The translations under genes were made by a program, and so were the position numbers. From NCBI GenBank assembly GCA_963669155.1, contig OZ022586.1, positions 6,189,278-6,253,277 on the forward strand: a stretch of DNA of 64,000 nucleotides, in the 5' to 3' direction. Each line of letters begins with the position of its first letter. The stretch's first letter is position 1. Below the pieces are notes generated by a model. It had not been told where the DNA came from, did no database searches, and was given only the letters and a program-made list of their open reading frames with translations. This document shows positions 34,580 to 46,500 of this stretch, piece by piece. The DNA comes from Arbacia lixula (lineage: Eukaryota > Echinodermata > Echinoidea > Arbacioida > Arbaciidae).

Positions 34580-37500
34580 TCAGACAGCTTTTAACACGCG
34601 GCTTGTTTCTCCACATTCCGTTGATGGCGGTGTCGTTTGTGTCAGAGCAGTGATACTTGAAAGTCGGTGTCTGAAAAAAAAATGAAGTTAAGAAACAAAA
34701 TGTTAGGCATTATCATTGTTGTGTGTGTGGTGTTCATGGTGTTTTGACATTGCCTGGGCGCAGATGACTTTTAGAGTTATATGAAGTCTGACTTTCAAGA
34801 CATACATACATCATCCGTTTACATAATGGGAAAAGAGGTTAAAATGCAAATAGGAGATAATGACTGATAGCATGAGAACTGAAAGGGGGAAATAAGCATG
34901 TATGACACGTATGAAGAAAGAAACAAACAATTCATAAGAACTTCTAAAGTTGTGGAAACTAGTAGGAAGACGAAAGTCAAATAAAGAACGGGCAGATAAA
35001 CTTCCAAACGAAACAGAGACGTGGTGAAGTGAGAACACGACAGGGAGGAAGATAGTCAAAAGATGATAATGGGAAGAGATGGAGAAAATGAAGAAAGACA
35101 AAGGGAGGAAAGAATGTGAAGAAGAGAACGACTGAGAAAATGGATTAGACAAAATGGAGATGTAAATGTAAAAGAAGAATAAAATATTGAGGAAAGCAAA
35201 TTTAGAACTGAAGCAAGAGGACAATAATTACATGAATCCGTAGAAAAATAACTAAGATGAAGATGACAAACATGAAAAAGTGGCAAAAGAAAGATCAAGA
35301 AAGTATTTCAAACAAAAATCTACCACTCTAATAGAACCAGACCACACCAAAGCAACACTGAATATAGGTTTTCAATCATTGTAACTTGCCGTCAATGGTA
35401 ACTACTATGGCAACAGCCAATGAGCTTTGATTATTGCACTTATTGCCATGGTATTTATCTATGGCCTAGAACATTGCGTGGTCGTCATATTATGGAAGAG
35501 CGCACGTACCTGAGCGCAATGAATGCGGTTGTGAGCAGGACGGAGTAGACGAGGAGGAGACCTACCAGGGTACCTGTAGCTGCAATCACACCTGTACGAA
35601 CAGTCAACATTGAACATGGAAAAGGGACCATTTTGAAAGTTAACTCGTTGGGTGGTATTCTGAAAACTGCTGTAGTTCTTAAAGTGGTGTATGTTCACAC
35701 TTACAACAAAGTTTTAATTCTGAACATTGCCTTATTGTGGTATTTCCCCTCCGTTTACACGTTTTGATTAACGCGTAATTCCCAGATGCGCATGCGTGCG
35801 TTTCAAAGCCTAATTAGTCGTTTTGTTTGGCTGGAGGATCTAACCCCCACGTGTAAAATAACATTTGATTGGATTTATTTCAACTAATTAAGAGGCGGTC
35901 TTTAAAGAGATGAAAAACTCTCAGAATACTAACTTACAACACAGTTAGCGCTCTATTAGATACAACATATAACACGATGTTTCAGATTGCGACTTTCCTA
36001 ATGAAACTGAGGTCATTCTCATTATGTTCATCGTTTACGACCTTAAACCTCAATCTCCTGCTTCATCATCTTAATATAATTATTATCTGCCTTAACTTAT
36101 CTCAGTCTACAGGTTCCATCTATTTCTACACCTGTGAAATATGAAGTGTTATATTATATGATCAGTCATCATAAACATGAAAAATAAAATGCAGATTTTG
36201 CCAGCGTCGAAAAATCCATTTCAAGGGAGTCTGGTAGTACTAAATATATATAGACACCAATACAGTAATTGAAATTAAATGAAATTGCATTACAAGTGAT
36301 AATTTATATATTATTCTTCATCTGACTGAACTATCGACAATTTATCAAGGCATGATGGTTGTTATGACCTACATGATCTTCATGTTTTGTGTTGTCATTA
36401 TCGAAAATCAGTTAAAGAAATAACGTTCTTACCTCTATTACTCATGTTAGAGAGAGACGCGTGTCCGCCGCAGGCCGCTTCCTCAGTAGTCTGCATCACA
36501 GTCACTGAAATCGGTGTCAAACATAAAATCGGTAAATATAGATATCGGATGTGGCTTGAAAGTGTGTAATTACCTACTAAACCCTCTCCAGCATGCTGAG
36601 CACCAAGTCAGGCAAAGTCCCTTGACCAATTAGACTGTTTACGCACCTATGGTACTGGGAAGATTAATGCATAATATCATTATTGTAATCGGATCCTATG
36701 TAGCCATATGAGTTTTGTATTGATTCATACAAATCAGTCCTTTGATTTTTTTTCATAAATGCATTGGACAATGTAAACAATTCGATGAGAGCTGATACGT
36801 CCTTAAACGCGTTTGAAGGATTGTTTAAATCATCCTGCGTGGATTTGTGTTTTAGTCACGTTTATTTAAAGTTGCATTCTATACATAGAAAGGAAAATGC
36901 ACACAAGTCTTTCGTGAATAAGCACGAAGAAGGGATTAAAACATGTTAAAACTTCACAATAAATAATTTGATTAATAATATAACGTGTTTTCGTTTCTTT
37001 ATGTTCTTTAACATTTGTTGCACTGAAAATTGCTTAAATCAGGGCCCTCGAAAGAGCACCTGTAATTATAGTAAAGGCGTTACCTTGTTAAAATATGACA
37101 TAAATATATCAAGAAAATAAGCACTATATTCAGAAGGTAACACGAAGTGCTGCTATGGTTTGATAAGCAATGTTATATCACAACTTACAATGTACACAAA
37201 ATCAATTCCAGAATCTTACTGTTTTTTCTCTTTTACGGAACTGCTCGTAATGTAATGTAAGATGTGAGCTAAAATACATGAGATTGACTAATCTTCGTGA
37301 GGGGAAAGAGGGTGTTTAGTCCAAGCCGTCATATTAATCAATCATTCTACGTTTGACTCTACTTTTTCGTAGTAGTGATTTGGTTTGCCTGGTAAATATT
37401 TATTTTGTGATTTTTGTGATGCGATATCCTTGCAAAGGTAAAAGACATCCTGTCTTAACTTGGACAGAGCTGGTCATACCTTCATCGGTGATGTGTTTGC

Positions 37501-40500
37501 TGTTGGTGTACGTTTCCGACGTGGTTGTATTCGTATTAGGGAGTAGAGGACCAGTGTCTGTCTGTGTTGTCAGATGAGTATCATCAGACATGTCAGGTGG
37601 GTTATCTGCGATCGTGTCTGTTTGTCGGGATGCCTCGCATGTCTTCCCCGTCCAGTCCCGGGAGCACAGACAGACAAAGCTAGCTCCATCCGATGCTATC
37701 ACGCACGTACCTCCATTCATGCAGGGGTTGGTAGAACACTGATCTGAACTCAGAGTAAGCGACGTAATAGACAAACCGAACATATCAGACCACAATTGCA
37801 TAAGCTGTCTTACTCGGGCGTACAGACAAGTGGATGTGAAGACGTGACCTTAGAAAATATAAATTTCATTATTATTCTTTAATGTATAATTACTTTATTC
37901 AGTACTCGTAATTCTCCTACTTAATAAATGTATGTCATTGCTTGTACTTCTACTTCATCTTGTTTTACAACTGAATGAGAGCTATTAAGTTATTACTGAT
38001 GGTAATACTTATAGTATGGTTACTGCTGCTGCTGCTACTACTACTACTACTACTAGTAGTAGTAGTAGTAGTACCGCTACTACCACACCACTTAACATTA
38101 CTAGAAATACTGTTTGTATTACTGTTTCCAACTATCGCGAATACGATCATTATCCTGCTGCTATCTTTTTTTATTATTTTTATTCTTTATTTTTATTTTA
38201 TTCAAACATATTTAAACAGGATGACAAGATCAGCATAAGCTGTTTTACATCAAGGTCCTGTGTAACATATCAATATAACAAACATACAACAGTCAGGATA
38301 ACCAGTAAAAACAACCAATAATTTTAAAACGCTTTACCAGTAAAGTTTATTTATCGTTATTAAAAAATGTATTATTGATATTTACAAATTAAAAAAAAGA
38401 AGATATATATGAAGGACGATATACCACTTGCAAGCTCAGCAAAAAACAACACACAAGCTAAACCATACAATCAAAAGTGTATAACAACTATAAACATTCA
38501 GTCAAATCATACAGAAAGTGCAATCACCCAAGAACAAAGGGAAGAGAAAACTAACAGTAAAGATGCACTCAACACAATACATTAGCACAAACGTAACACA
38601 CCTGTCAGCCATTCTATTACTAAGCCTGCAAAGCGATTTTGAAATTACAAAAAAAAATGATAGGAGCGACGAAAAAAAAAGAGTTGTTGCTAGGAGACAC
38701 ATTATTGGTTGCTTTCTGGTTGTACATTTACATGAAATTGAATTAAAAAAACATTTTCTTATACATGCTTTTGAAAGATTGAAGAGAGCTTGAGTTTTTC
38801 ATTGCTTCTGGTAACGCATTCCACCTTTTACCTCCTGCATATCTGAAACTGTTCTTATATGATTCTAAATTTGGTTTCGGTATTACAACATTTAAGGTAT
38901 CAGCTGCTCTGGTTTTAAATCTATGTCTTTCAAAAAGCATGTCGATACTATTGCACAGACGAATAGGTGCCAGACCATGTATACATTTAAACATATTTGT
39001 TGCAAGAAAATAATCCCTTCGTTCTTCAACTGTTTTCCATTTTAAAGATCGAAAAATATCTAAACCATTTGAATTTTCATAGTCATAATTACAAGTAACG
39101 ATACGTGCTGCTCTCTTTTGTAGACGCATTAAGATTTCTTTGTTTTTTGAAGAACAATTCCCCCATACGGAACAAGAATAATCAAAACAAGGCTGAATAA
39201 TAGTTTTATACATAAGGTTTAGGGAGTTGAAATCAAGGTATTGACTCATTTTGCGAAGTGAGAAAATCTTTTTAGCAATAGATTTGGTAAGATTCTGAAC
39301 ATAAACATTCCAATTAAGATGATTATCAATGTCAATTCCTAAATATCGAACATGGTCAACTTGTTCAATTTCATCCTTGCCTATAGATATATTAAGATGA
39401 TGAGTTGAAGTAGCACTAAGTAACATTACCTTTGTTTTGTCAATATTGATACGTAACTTGTTATTTGTATACCAATTAGCTAATAAATCTAAATCATTTT
39501 GAAGTACGGTTTTAACAATATTTATATGCTTGTGTGCGTAATAGATAACAACATCATCAGCGAATATATTACAAGAACATGATTTCAGAGAATCAGAAAT
39601 ATCATTTATAAATAGCAAAAACAATATTGGTCCCAGAACACTTCCTTGGGGCACCCCTGTCATAATATTCCTTGATCTAGATAATTCACCATGACAAAAA
39701 ACCTTCTGGGATCTTTGTGATAAGTAATTAGAAAACCAAAGCAATTCTGACTCTCTAATTCCATATCCTTGCAATTTCATAAGTAATAATTTGTGATCAA
39801 TTGAATCAAAACATTTGGATATATCGAGAAAACAGGTAGCTACAAGTTCATGTTCGTTAAAAGCTTCTAACCAATCATCGACTGCACGATGTAGACATGT
39901 AGTAGTAGAATGGTTTGGTAAAAATGCTGATTGATCAATATTAATAAGGTCATTCTTAAGAAGATAATTTAACAATTGTTTTTTTAATTCCTTTTCAAGC
40001 AACTTAGAAATATGACACATAACAGAAATAGGTCTATAATTTGTAGGGTCACTCTTATTACCTTTGCCTTTATATATGGGTGTTGTCTTTGCTAATTTCC
40101 AATCTACAGGAACTATACCATTAATTAAACTTTCATTGTATAAATAGCAAAGTGAAATAGATAGTACTGGAGCCCCAATTCGTAAGAGTTTTGAATCAAT
40201 CCCTAAAATATCTATATTACTTTCGGTATAATCGAACTGTAATAAAAAATCAGAAACTTTACTTTGGGATATATCTTCAAACTTAAAAGTATATATACAG
40301 TCCGGATACTTCCAATTATAAGGGGTACTTTGAATATTGATGGGCACATTTTTACCAACGTTGACAAAAAAGTCATTTAACATGTCACCACTCATATCTA
40401 CAGGAACGTTATCGTCACGTCGTACTCGTCCGGAAATTTTATTTAATTCACGCCATACCTTCTTACTATCATCTTTGCATACATTTAAAACATTTTTCAT

Positions 40501-43500
40501 GTAGTCCCTTTTTTTCGTACGTCTAAGTTTAGTAATCAAATTTTTAACTTTTCTGTAATCTTTAAGCAAATGTGGACGATCTTTACTTTTATCCTTTAAA
40601 TAATCTCTTTCATAAATTAATTTCACAATGTCAGTAGTGATCCAGGGACAACATCTCTGTTTTAATCTCCGAGAAGTCAATGGAGCATGCTTATTACATA
40701 CAGTTAAAAAAATCGATTTCCATATTGTCCATTTCTCATCTAAAGTATCACATAATTCAAGATCATTATAAATATTAGAAAAGGCGGCATGCAAGTTTTG
40801 CAAAAAATCTTTTTCATTGAATCGTTTGAAATCACGAAAAGTTACAACTTTATGTTTATTCTTACCCATAGTTTTAAAGTGTATACAAGTATAAATAAGA
40901 TAATGATCACTAATAGATATTTTAGCAACATCACATAAAGAATGCTTTTCTGGAAGTGAAGTTAAAATATGATCCAAGCATTTTGTTGAATTAGAAGTAA
41001 CCCTGGTTGGTTGGGAAACTATTTGTGTTAATGAGAATAAGTTTTCAATCAGATGAATAGGATTTTGAACGTTAACACCAGACTTATAATCATAATTCAA
41101 ATCACCTAATAAAACTAAGTCGTTATCTCCTCCTTTTATCTTTTCGAGCACATCTATCAAACAATTTAAATACTCTTTATCGGCATTAGGGGGTCGATAA
41201 ACACATCCAACTAAATAATTATCAAGTTTGGATGGTATAATCTCGATCCAAATGGCTTCAACAGAATTCAATTGAAAATCTTTACGTAAATGAAATGAAA
41301 CCGAGTTATGAATATACATACAAACTCCACCTCCACGTTTGACTCCTGGTCTATCATTACGTACTAACATATAATTATCTATACATACATTGTTATCATC
41401 AATCATTTCATGCAACCATGTTTCTGATAGGCATAAAATATCAAAAGGCACTTTATTCAGCAAGAAACGTATATCATCAATCTTATCTATTAAACTGCGT
41501 ACATTCAAGTGACCAATTTTTAGCCCTTTGTTTCGTAGAAGTTTGGATGAACATATATCATATTCGTTAACTGAAGGGGAGTTTACAGGAGATAAAACCG
41601 TAGTTAAGTCAATGGCACACTCTTCTTGGCCGTTGCCCTAGTAGGGACAGAATTTGTTTTTGTGTCCAAACTGAAAGCAATGTGAACATTGGAGTTGGAT
41701 TCCATGGCGACAGCTTTGTTGACGGTGATTTGGTTCTCCACAGTTTGTGCATCCTGTTGCGTAATGAACTGAAGGCTTATGGAGAGCGTCCGATTGCCGA
41801 ACAACAGAAGCGTAAGAATGCGACATGTCATGTGGTCGTCGAGGTGGATGCGGGTTGCTATGTGTGTGATACTGCGGCTGGGTTGAATGATAGAAAGGCG
41901 TGGTGGGTGACTGGGGAGTGGGGTTAGAGAAGACTTGACGGCGGGTTGGGGGGTAGACTTGACGGCGGGTTGGGGGGTAGACCTGAGGGCGGGGTGGTGG
42001 GTAAAAGAACGAAGGGGGTGGTACAGGTGCATAGTCCTGTGTAGGTACAGACCGGTGATAGCTGGGGAAAGGGGGTGGTGGCCGGGAGGGAAATGGTGGT
42101 GGGTTCTGTCGGGGAGGTTGAAAGGTACCAGGAGGTGGTGGTTGATCACGGGGAGGGTGTTGTGATGGTTGAGACATCTGGTGAGGGGTCCTTTGCGGAG
42201 GAGGCCGGGTGGGTGTTGATGAAGGGGTGGTGGAGCGATTGGTAGTCACGGTTTTAGGCCTGTCCAGTAGAGCATCGATGGCATGTTGGACCTTTTTCAT
42301 GTCCAGTGCAAGTTGATCGACACGGATGTGCAGACATTTGCATTTCATGCAAATTCGATTGTTTGGTTCGCACTGGAGATCACATAACGCACAATGGTTT
42401 TTGTCGGGTTCATTGTTGAGAGATTCCTGGCTCTCCGTTGAGGTATTGTGCAGGGTTTCATCCGCATTGTTGACGTCGTCGGATGGCGGACTTAATAGAA
42501 CAAAATGGCGACATATATCGTTGTTCAGATTCGGATACACTTGTGTTAGTTCACCAATATAGAACTCAGTTGCTGAGAGTTCATCAGGAACAGTTTTGTG
42601 AACCTTGAGAATGAGTTCCAATGTATAAGAGATGGATTCACAAGTTATCCCTTTTGGAAGTTTGTATTTGAAAGACGTTGATCCTGCCTGCCCACGAAAG
42701 TGATTAGTGCGAATACTTTTGGCCATATGGGACTAAGGCACAGAAAGTAAAATGGTGTCTGGATACTAGCAGCAATTCAAAGTTACTTTCCAATTCCGTA
42801 GAATATAAAAAAGGGCACATACCACTCCAAGTATTCCAGCGATGGATCAGTTACACTATAGTTGGTATTTGGAAGAACTTTACGATAAAAAAGTAAGATT
42901 CCAGTAGATTTCCGGCATGCTGGGAGAGAGAAGGAGAGACGGAGATAGATACGGAGGTTGACGTGAAAGTATTATTTATTATGATCTGAATACAAGGCAA
43001 GGTCTGTATCAAATAAAAAATTCTATCCTTGGAGGGAACAGAAAGGGATGTATTGAATATATCAACTATCACCGGAAATGCTTGGCCATATATCACATCT
43101 TGCGTAAGCGAGGGTGGCATCATATCACTGAGAGCAAAATATATGTAAGATATTACAACACCAGCTTTGTACAGGCCCCATTGCGACCACCATAGATGTG
43201 GAAAGTGTTACTGCCTTCAGATAGCATGTCTGTTGTTTGCCAATTCGCAGTATAGGTTTCCGAAGTGGTCGTAATTAATTAATAAAAAAAATTATGAAAA
43301 GCCCAGAAAAGGCGGTTTCGTATTGCACTTCGGTAGGCACTATGACCAATACTCAACGAGGTTGCCAAAATGATCTTACTTTCGATTGCTGTGTATGCAA
43401 TGTCTTGATGAGCAATAGAAGGTCCCGGAGTGGTGAAAATCGTTGATGTTGGCGTTTGATAATCAGTGATTCGCGACCCATTAGTTGAGGTAGCAACCGG

Positions 43501-46500
43501 CTCTGGAGTAGCGCACTCTGTCCCCGTCCATCCCGGGGAACACAGGCAGGAGTACTCGTCACTACCCATCTCATGAAGGCACGTCCCTCCATTCATGCAG
43601 GGATTGGAAGTGCATGTCACATTGCGTATTTCTGTAAGTGTGCAGAAATAAGAAGCATCAAATTAAAGTATGATTTATGCGCGTTTGTGTGTTACGATTA
43701 CATGGCTAATCCGTACTCTTTTTTTATTCTGTTGTGTGTATTCTACCCAAAGCGCAACCAGGCATAAGGTATTTCATGAGCGAAACCATGTATATTCGTT
43801 GTCATGCTAATATATTCTACACTTTTCACCCCCACACACACACAAACACACACACACACACACACACTCTCTCTCTCTCTCACTCACCACACATACATAC
43901 ACATACACACACGTGAAGATTTTCATTCCAAAAGGCATTGAATCCAAATTTTATTAACATTCACATTTGGAGGTAAAATGCTTACGTTCTACAGAGGAAG
44001 TGTTAAAATTTCAAAGTACGTGATCATGTTTCATTTTTTTTGTTGAAAACGGGAATAAATGTACTATATAATTTTTTGTTTAGATACTCGATGATTGATA
44101 AAGATGATTGATTGATAAAGATCTTGTGTGAACCACGCCTGAGATATGTAGCTAATTATAAATGGAAGCCAGTAAAATGAAACAGGTTGATTTACTGGGA
44201 ATCAAATAACCTGAAGTGGATTGATTCCCTTTTAGAATGAACTCGTAGATGTTTCAGTATAATTCCTAGCTATATCTCACCACTCGTGTAGGATATGTTG
44301 AACCCTTTTGCCACGTGCTCACTGCTAGTATGCCAGTGAAACCACGCCTGGTTGGATGCAATCGAGAATAGGCGATTCTCGATCGGTAGACCCGTAAGAT
44401 TACCCGCAAATTCTGTGGAGCTATTGCCAATACGACGACTCCCGTTCCTGGATAAGTTCAGACCCGGATAAACGGTGGGGCCCGTGCCGAAGTCGAGGTA
44501 ATCATGGTCATCCTCGGATTCGCCAACGACGGAGACGAAGTCGTGGATGATGAAGGTGATTGATGTCGCCAAGCTCACTCGCACGAAGTAGTTGCAGTCG
44601 TCGTCGTTGTCGTAGTCTCTTGGGTAGTTCGGGCTTGTGATGACGCCTTTACTCGAGTTGAAGTTTTCGCCACACAGGGGAGTGCTGAAAACTAGCCGCG
44701 AACGGGTAAGGAAACAAGACTTTTTTAAGCACGTGCACACATTGAACACGGGCCTTTTGACAGCTGCTTTATACGTTTATTGACTTTACTCAGCGGGTTG
44801 CCATCTTTATCGTAAATTTTTTTTCGAATCAGTATTGTTGATTGTTAAAAACAACATTTTATTAAAGGAGCTAAACATCAAACACATAAAAAAGCCTTTT
44901 TATTCCTAATTGAATTTCCAGTCACTGTTATATGTTTACGTATAAATACCTATTTCTTAGTCTGTTGGTTATGCACTGAAGAACATAAACGATATATTTT
45001 ATGGAGAGTATATTTCCTGCATATTCTATATACATGTATTTCCACATACTCTATCATCGCCCACTGTTACAGCTTTGAAAATAAATGCTCAAATTGTCAC
45101 TTACTGCTGTTTACAATCCGATAGAAAATGCGCCACAAGTACACCATGTGTACTTGACATTCACCAATGACATACAATTTAGCATGACGATAACACAATA
45201 TGCACAACATAATACCTTGTTGTGTCTCAGGCTCAGTATCTTTTTTTTTTCAGATGTCATTAAAAGTAGAACTTGTTCAAACAATCTTTAATTTGATTCA
45301 TCATCTACCGTATAACGCGGCTGGCAAGAAACGTCTATTTCAACAAAATATATCTGATTGAGTCTCTGGTATCTTGTTCACTTGACGTTTTTGTCACCAC
45401 AAGAGTCCGTACTTTCTAGAAATTAGTCAAAATAATGACACATGAAAAGGAAATATTAACCCACAATAAACGACCACGTGTTCTAGTTTCTACAAACTGC
45501 AGTTTCAAATTAGTTTCCCCCTCATACTAGATAAGGTGGTATATCATTGTGTATACTGTATTGCAGACCTATGAGAGAGATATATCTGTAAGAACAATTT
45601 TCTACAAGGTAAACTATCCCTTTTTGATAATTTTGTTGTGCCATTGAGCCGCCTAGCAGTATCACTAGATAAACCTATCTTACCACATCGAGATCTTTCT
45701 ATCACATAAATTACGAGCTAGATAAGAGCGACATATCATCAACGGTGATCTAATGTGTATTTAACCTCGAGCTTCTTCTGTGCATGGCGCAATCAACAAT
45801 TGCGCAATCCACGCAATCATTATGGTCTGTATTTTTGTCCAGGGAATCGAATATAAAGAGTGATATCGTCAACGAACAAATTAAACTTATAAAAATCATT
45901 GACTCTTGTGATTCCGTAGAAAGAAAATCATTGAATTGATTTCAGAATAACGTAGTTTATTGCTCGAACCATAAAATGTCACGGTGTTAAGTTTCAATTC
46001 GCGTTTAACTCTTTCAACAGTTAATGGGCTTTTTTTCTGAGAGGTTTAAGACAGAGCGCCGTTGACAATATGAGCCTCGCTTACCTCCTAGAGCCACCAT
46101 GTCCACATCACAGTCCTGCCCGCCGAACCCGGGCGGACACAAGCACAGGTACTGGTCACTGAAGCCATCAATGCATTGAGCATGCTCCAAGCAAGGGTTG
46201 TTAAAACATGTCGCTAGGAGGGGAAAATATGAAGATTGATGATTTGGTTGATCATTTTGCAGATATACGCTGTCACGAAAGAATATTCAAATAATTACCA
46301 TTATCTATGTTTGCACTCATTCCCCACTCATTTCGCAACTCGTTCTCTCAGCTGTTCTTTCACAGGTACTCTTAAATGTTCAACCCAACATCTCTTTTAG
46401 GACTGCACACGGTGTATACTAAATTCTGTCATGTTCCTTTAGGTTATAAAATCAAAGCGCCCAGGTTTGGTACATAACGTAGATGGCGCTATGATTCATG

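Larger units (their letters stand above)
38166..42850 (-). mobile_element. Full-length CR1/Jockey-group LINE, apparently intact
   Basis: Two long uninterrupted ORFs in one frame, a 3' UTR of about 550 nt and an A-rich tail (AATAAAATAAAAATAAAG on the minus strand, 38166-38212). The 5' boundary is uncertain; at least 120 nt precede ORF1. No convincing target-site duplication was found. It sits in the intron between exons 43380-43631 and 37480-37743, in the same transcriptional sense as the host gene. Intact frames and catalytic motifs suggest a young, possibly recently active copy. Confidence 0.88.

Noticed and set aside
41604-42149. 181-codon proline/histidine-rich minus-strand frame
   Set aside because: Frame-shifted shadow of LINE ORF1; the zinc knuckles and cysteine cluster lie in the other frame.
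42851-43123. 90-codon minus-strand frame before LINE ORF1
   Set aside because: No homology recognised and no in-phase splice sites. Probably LINE 5' UTR or intron.
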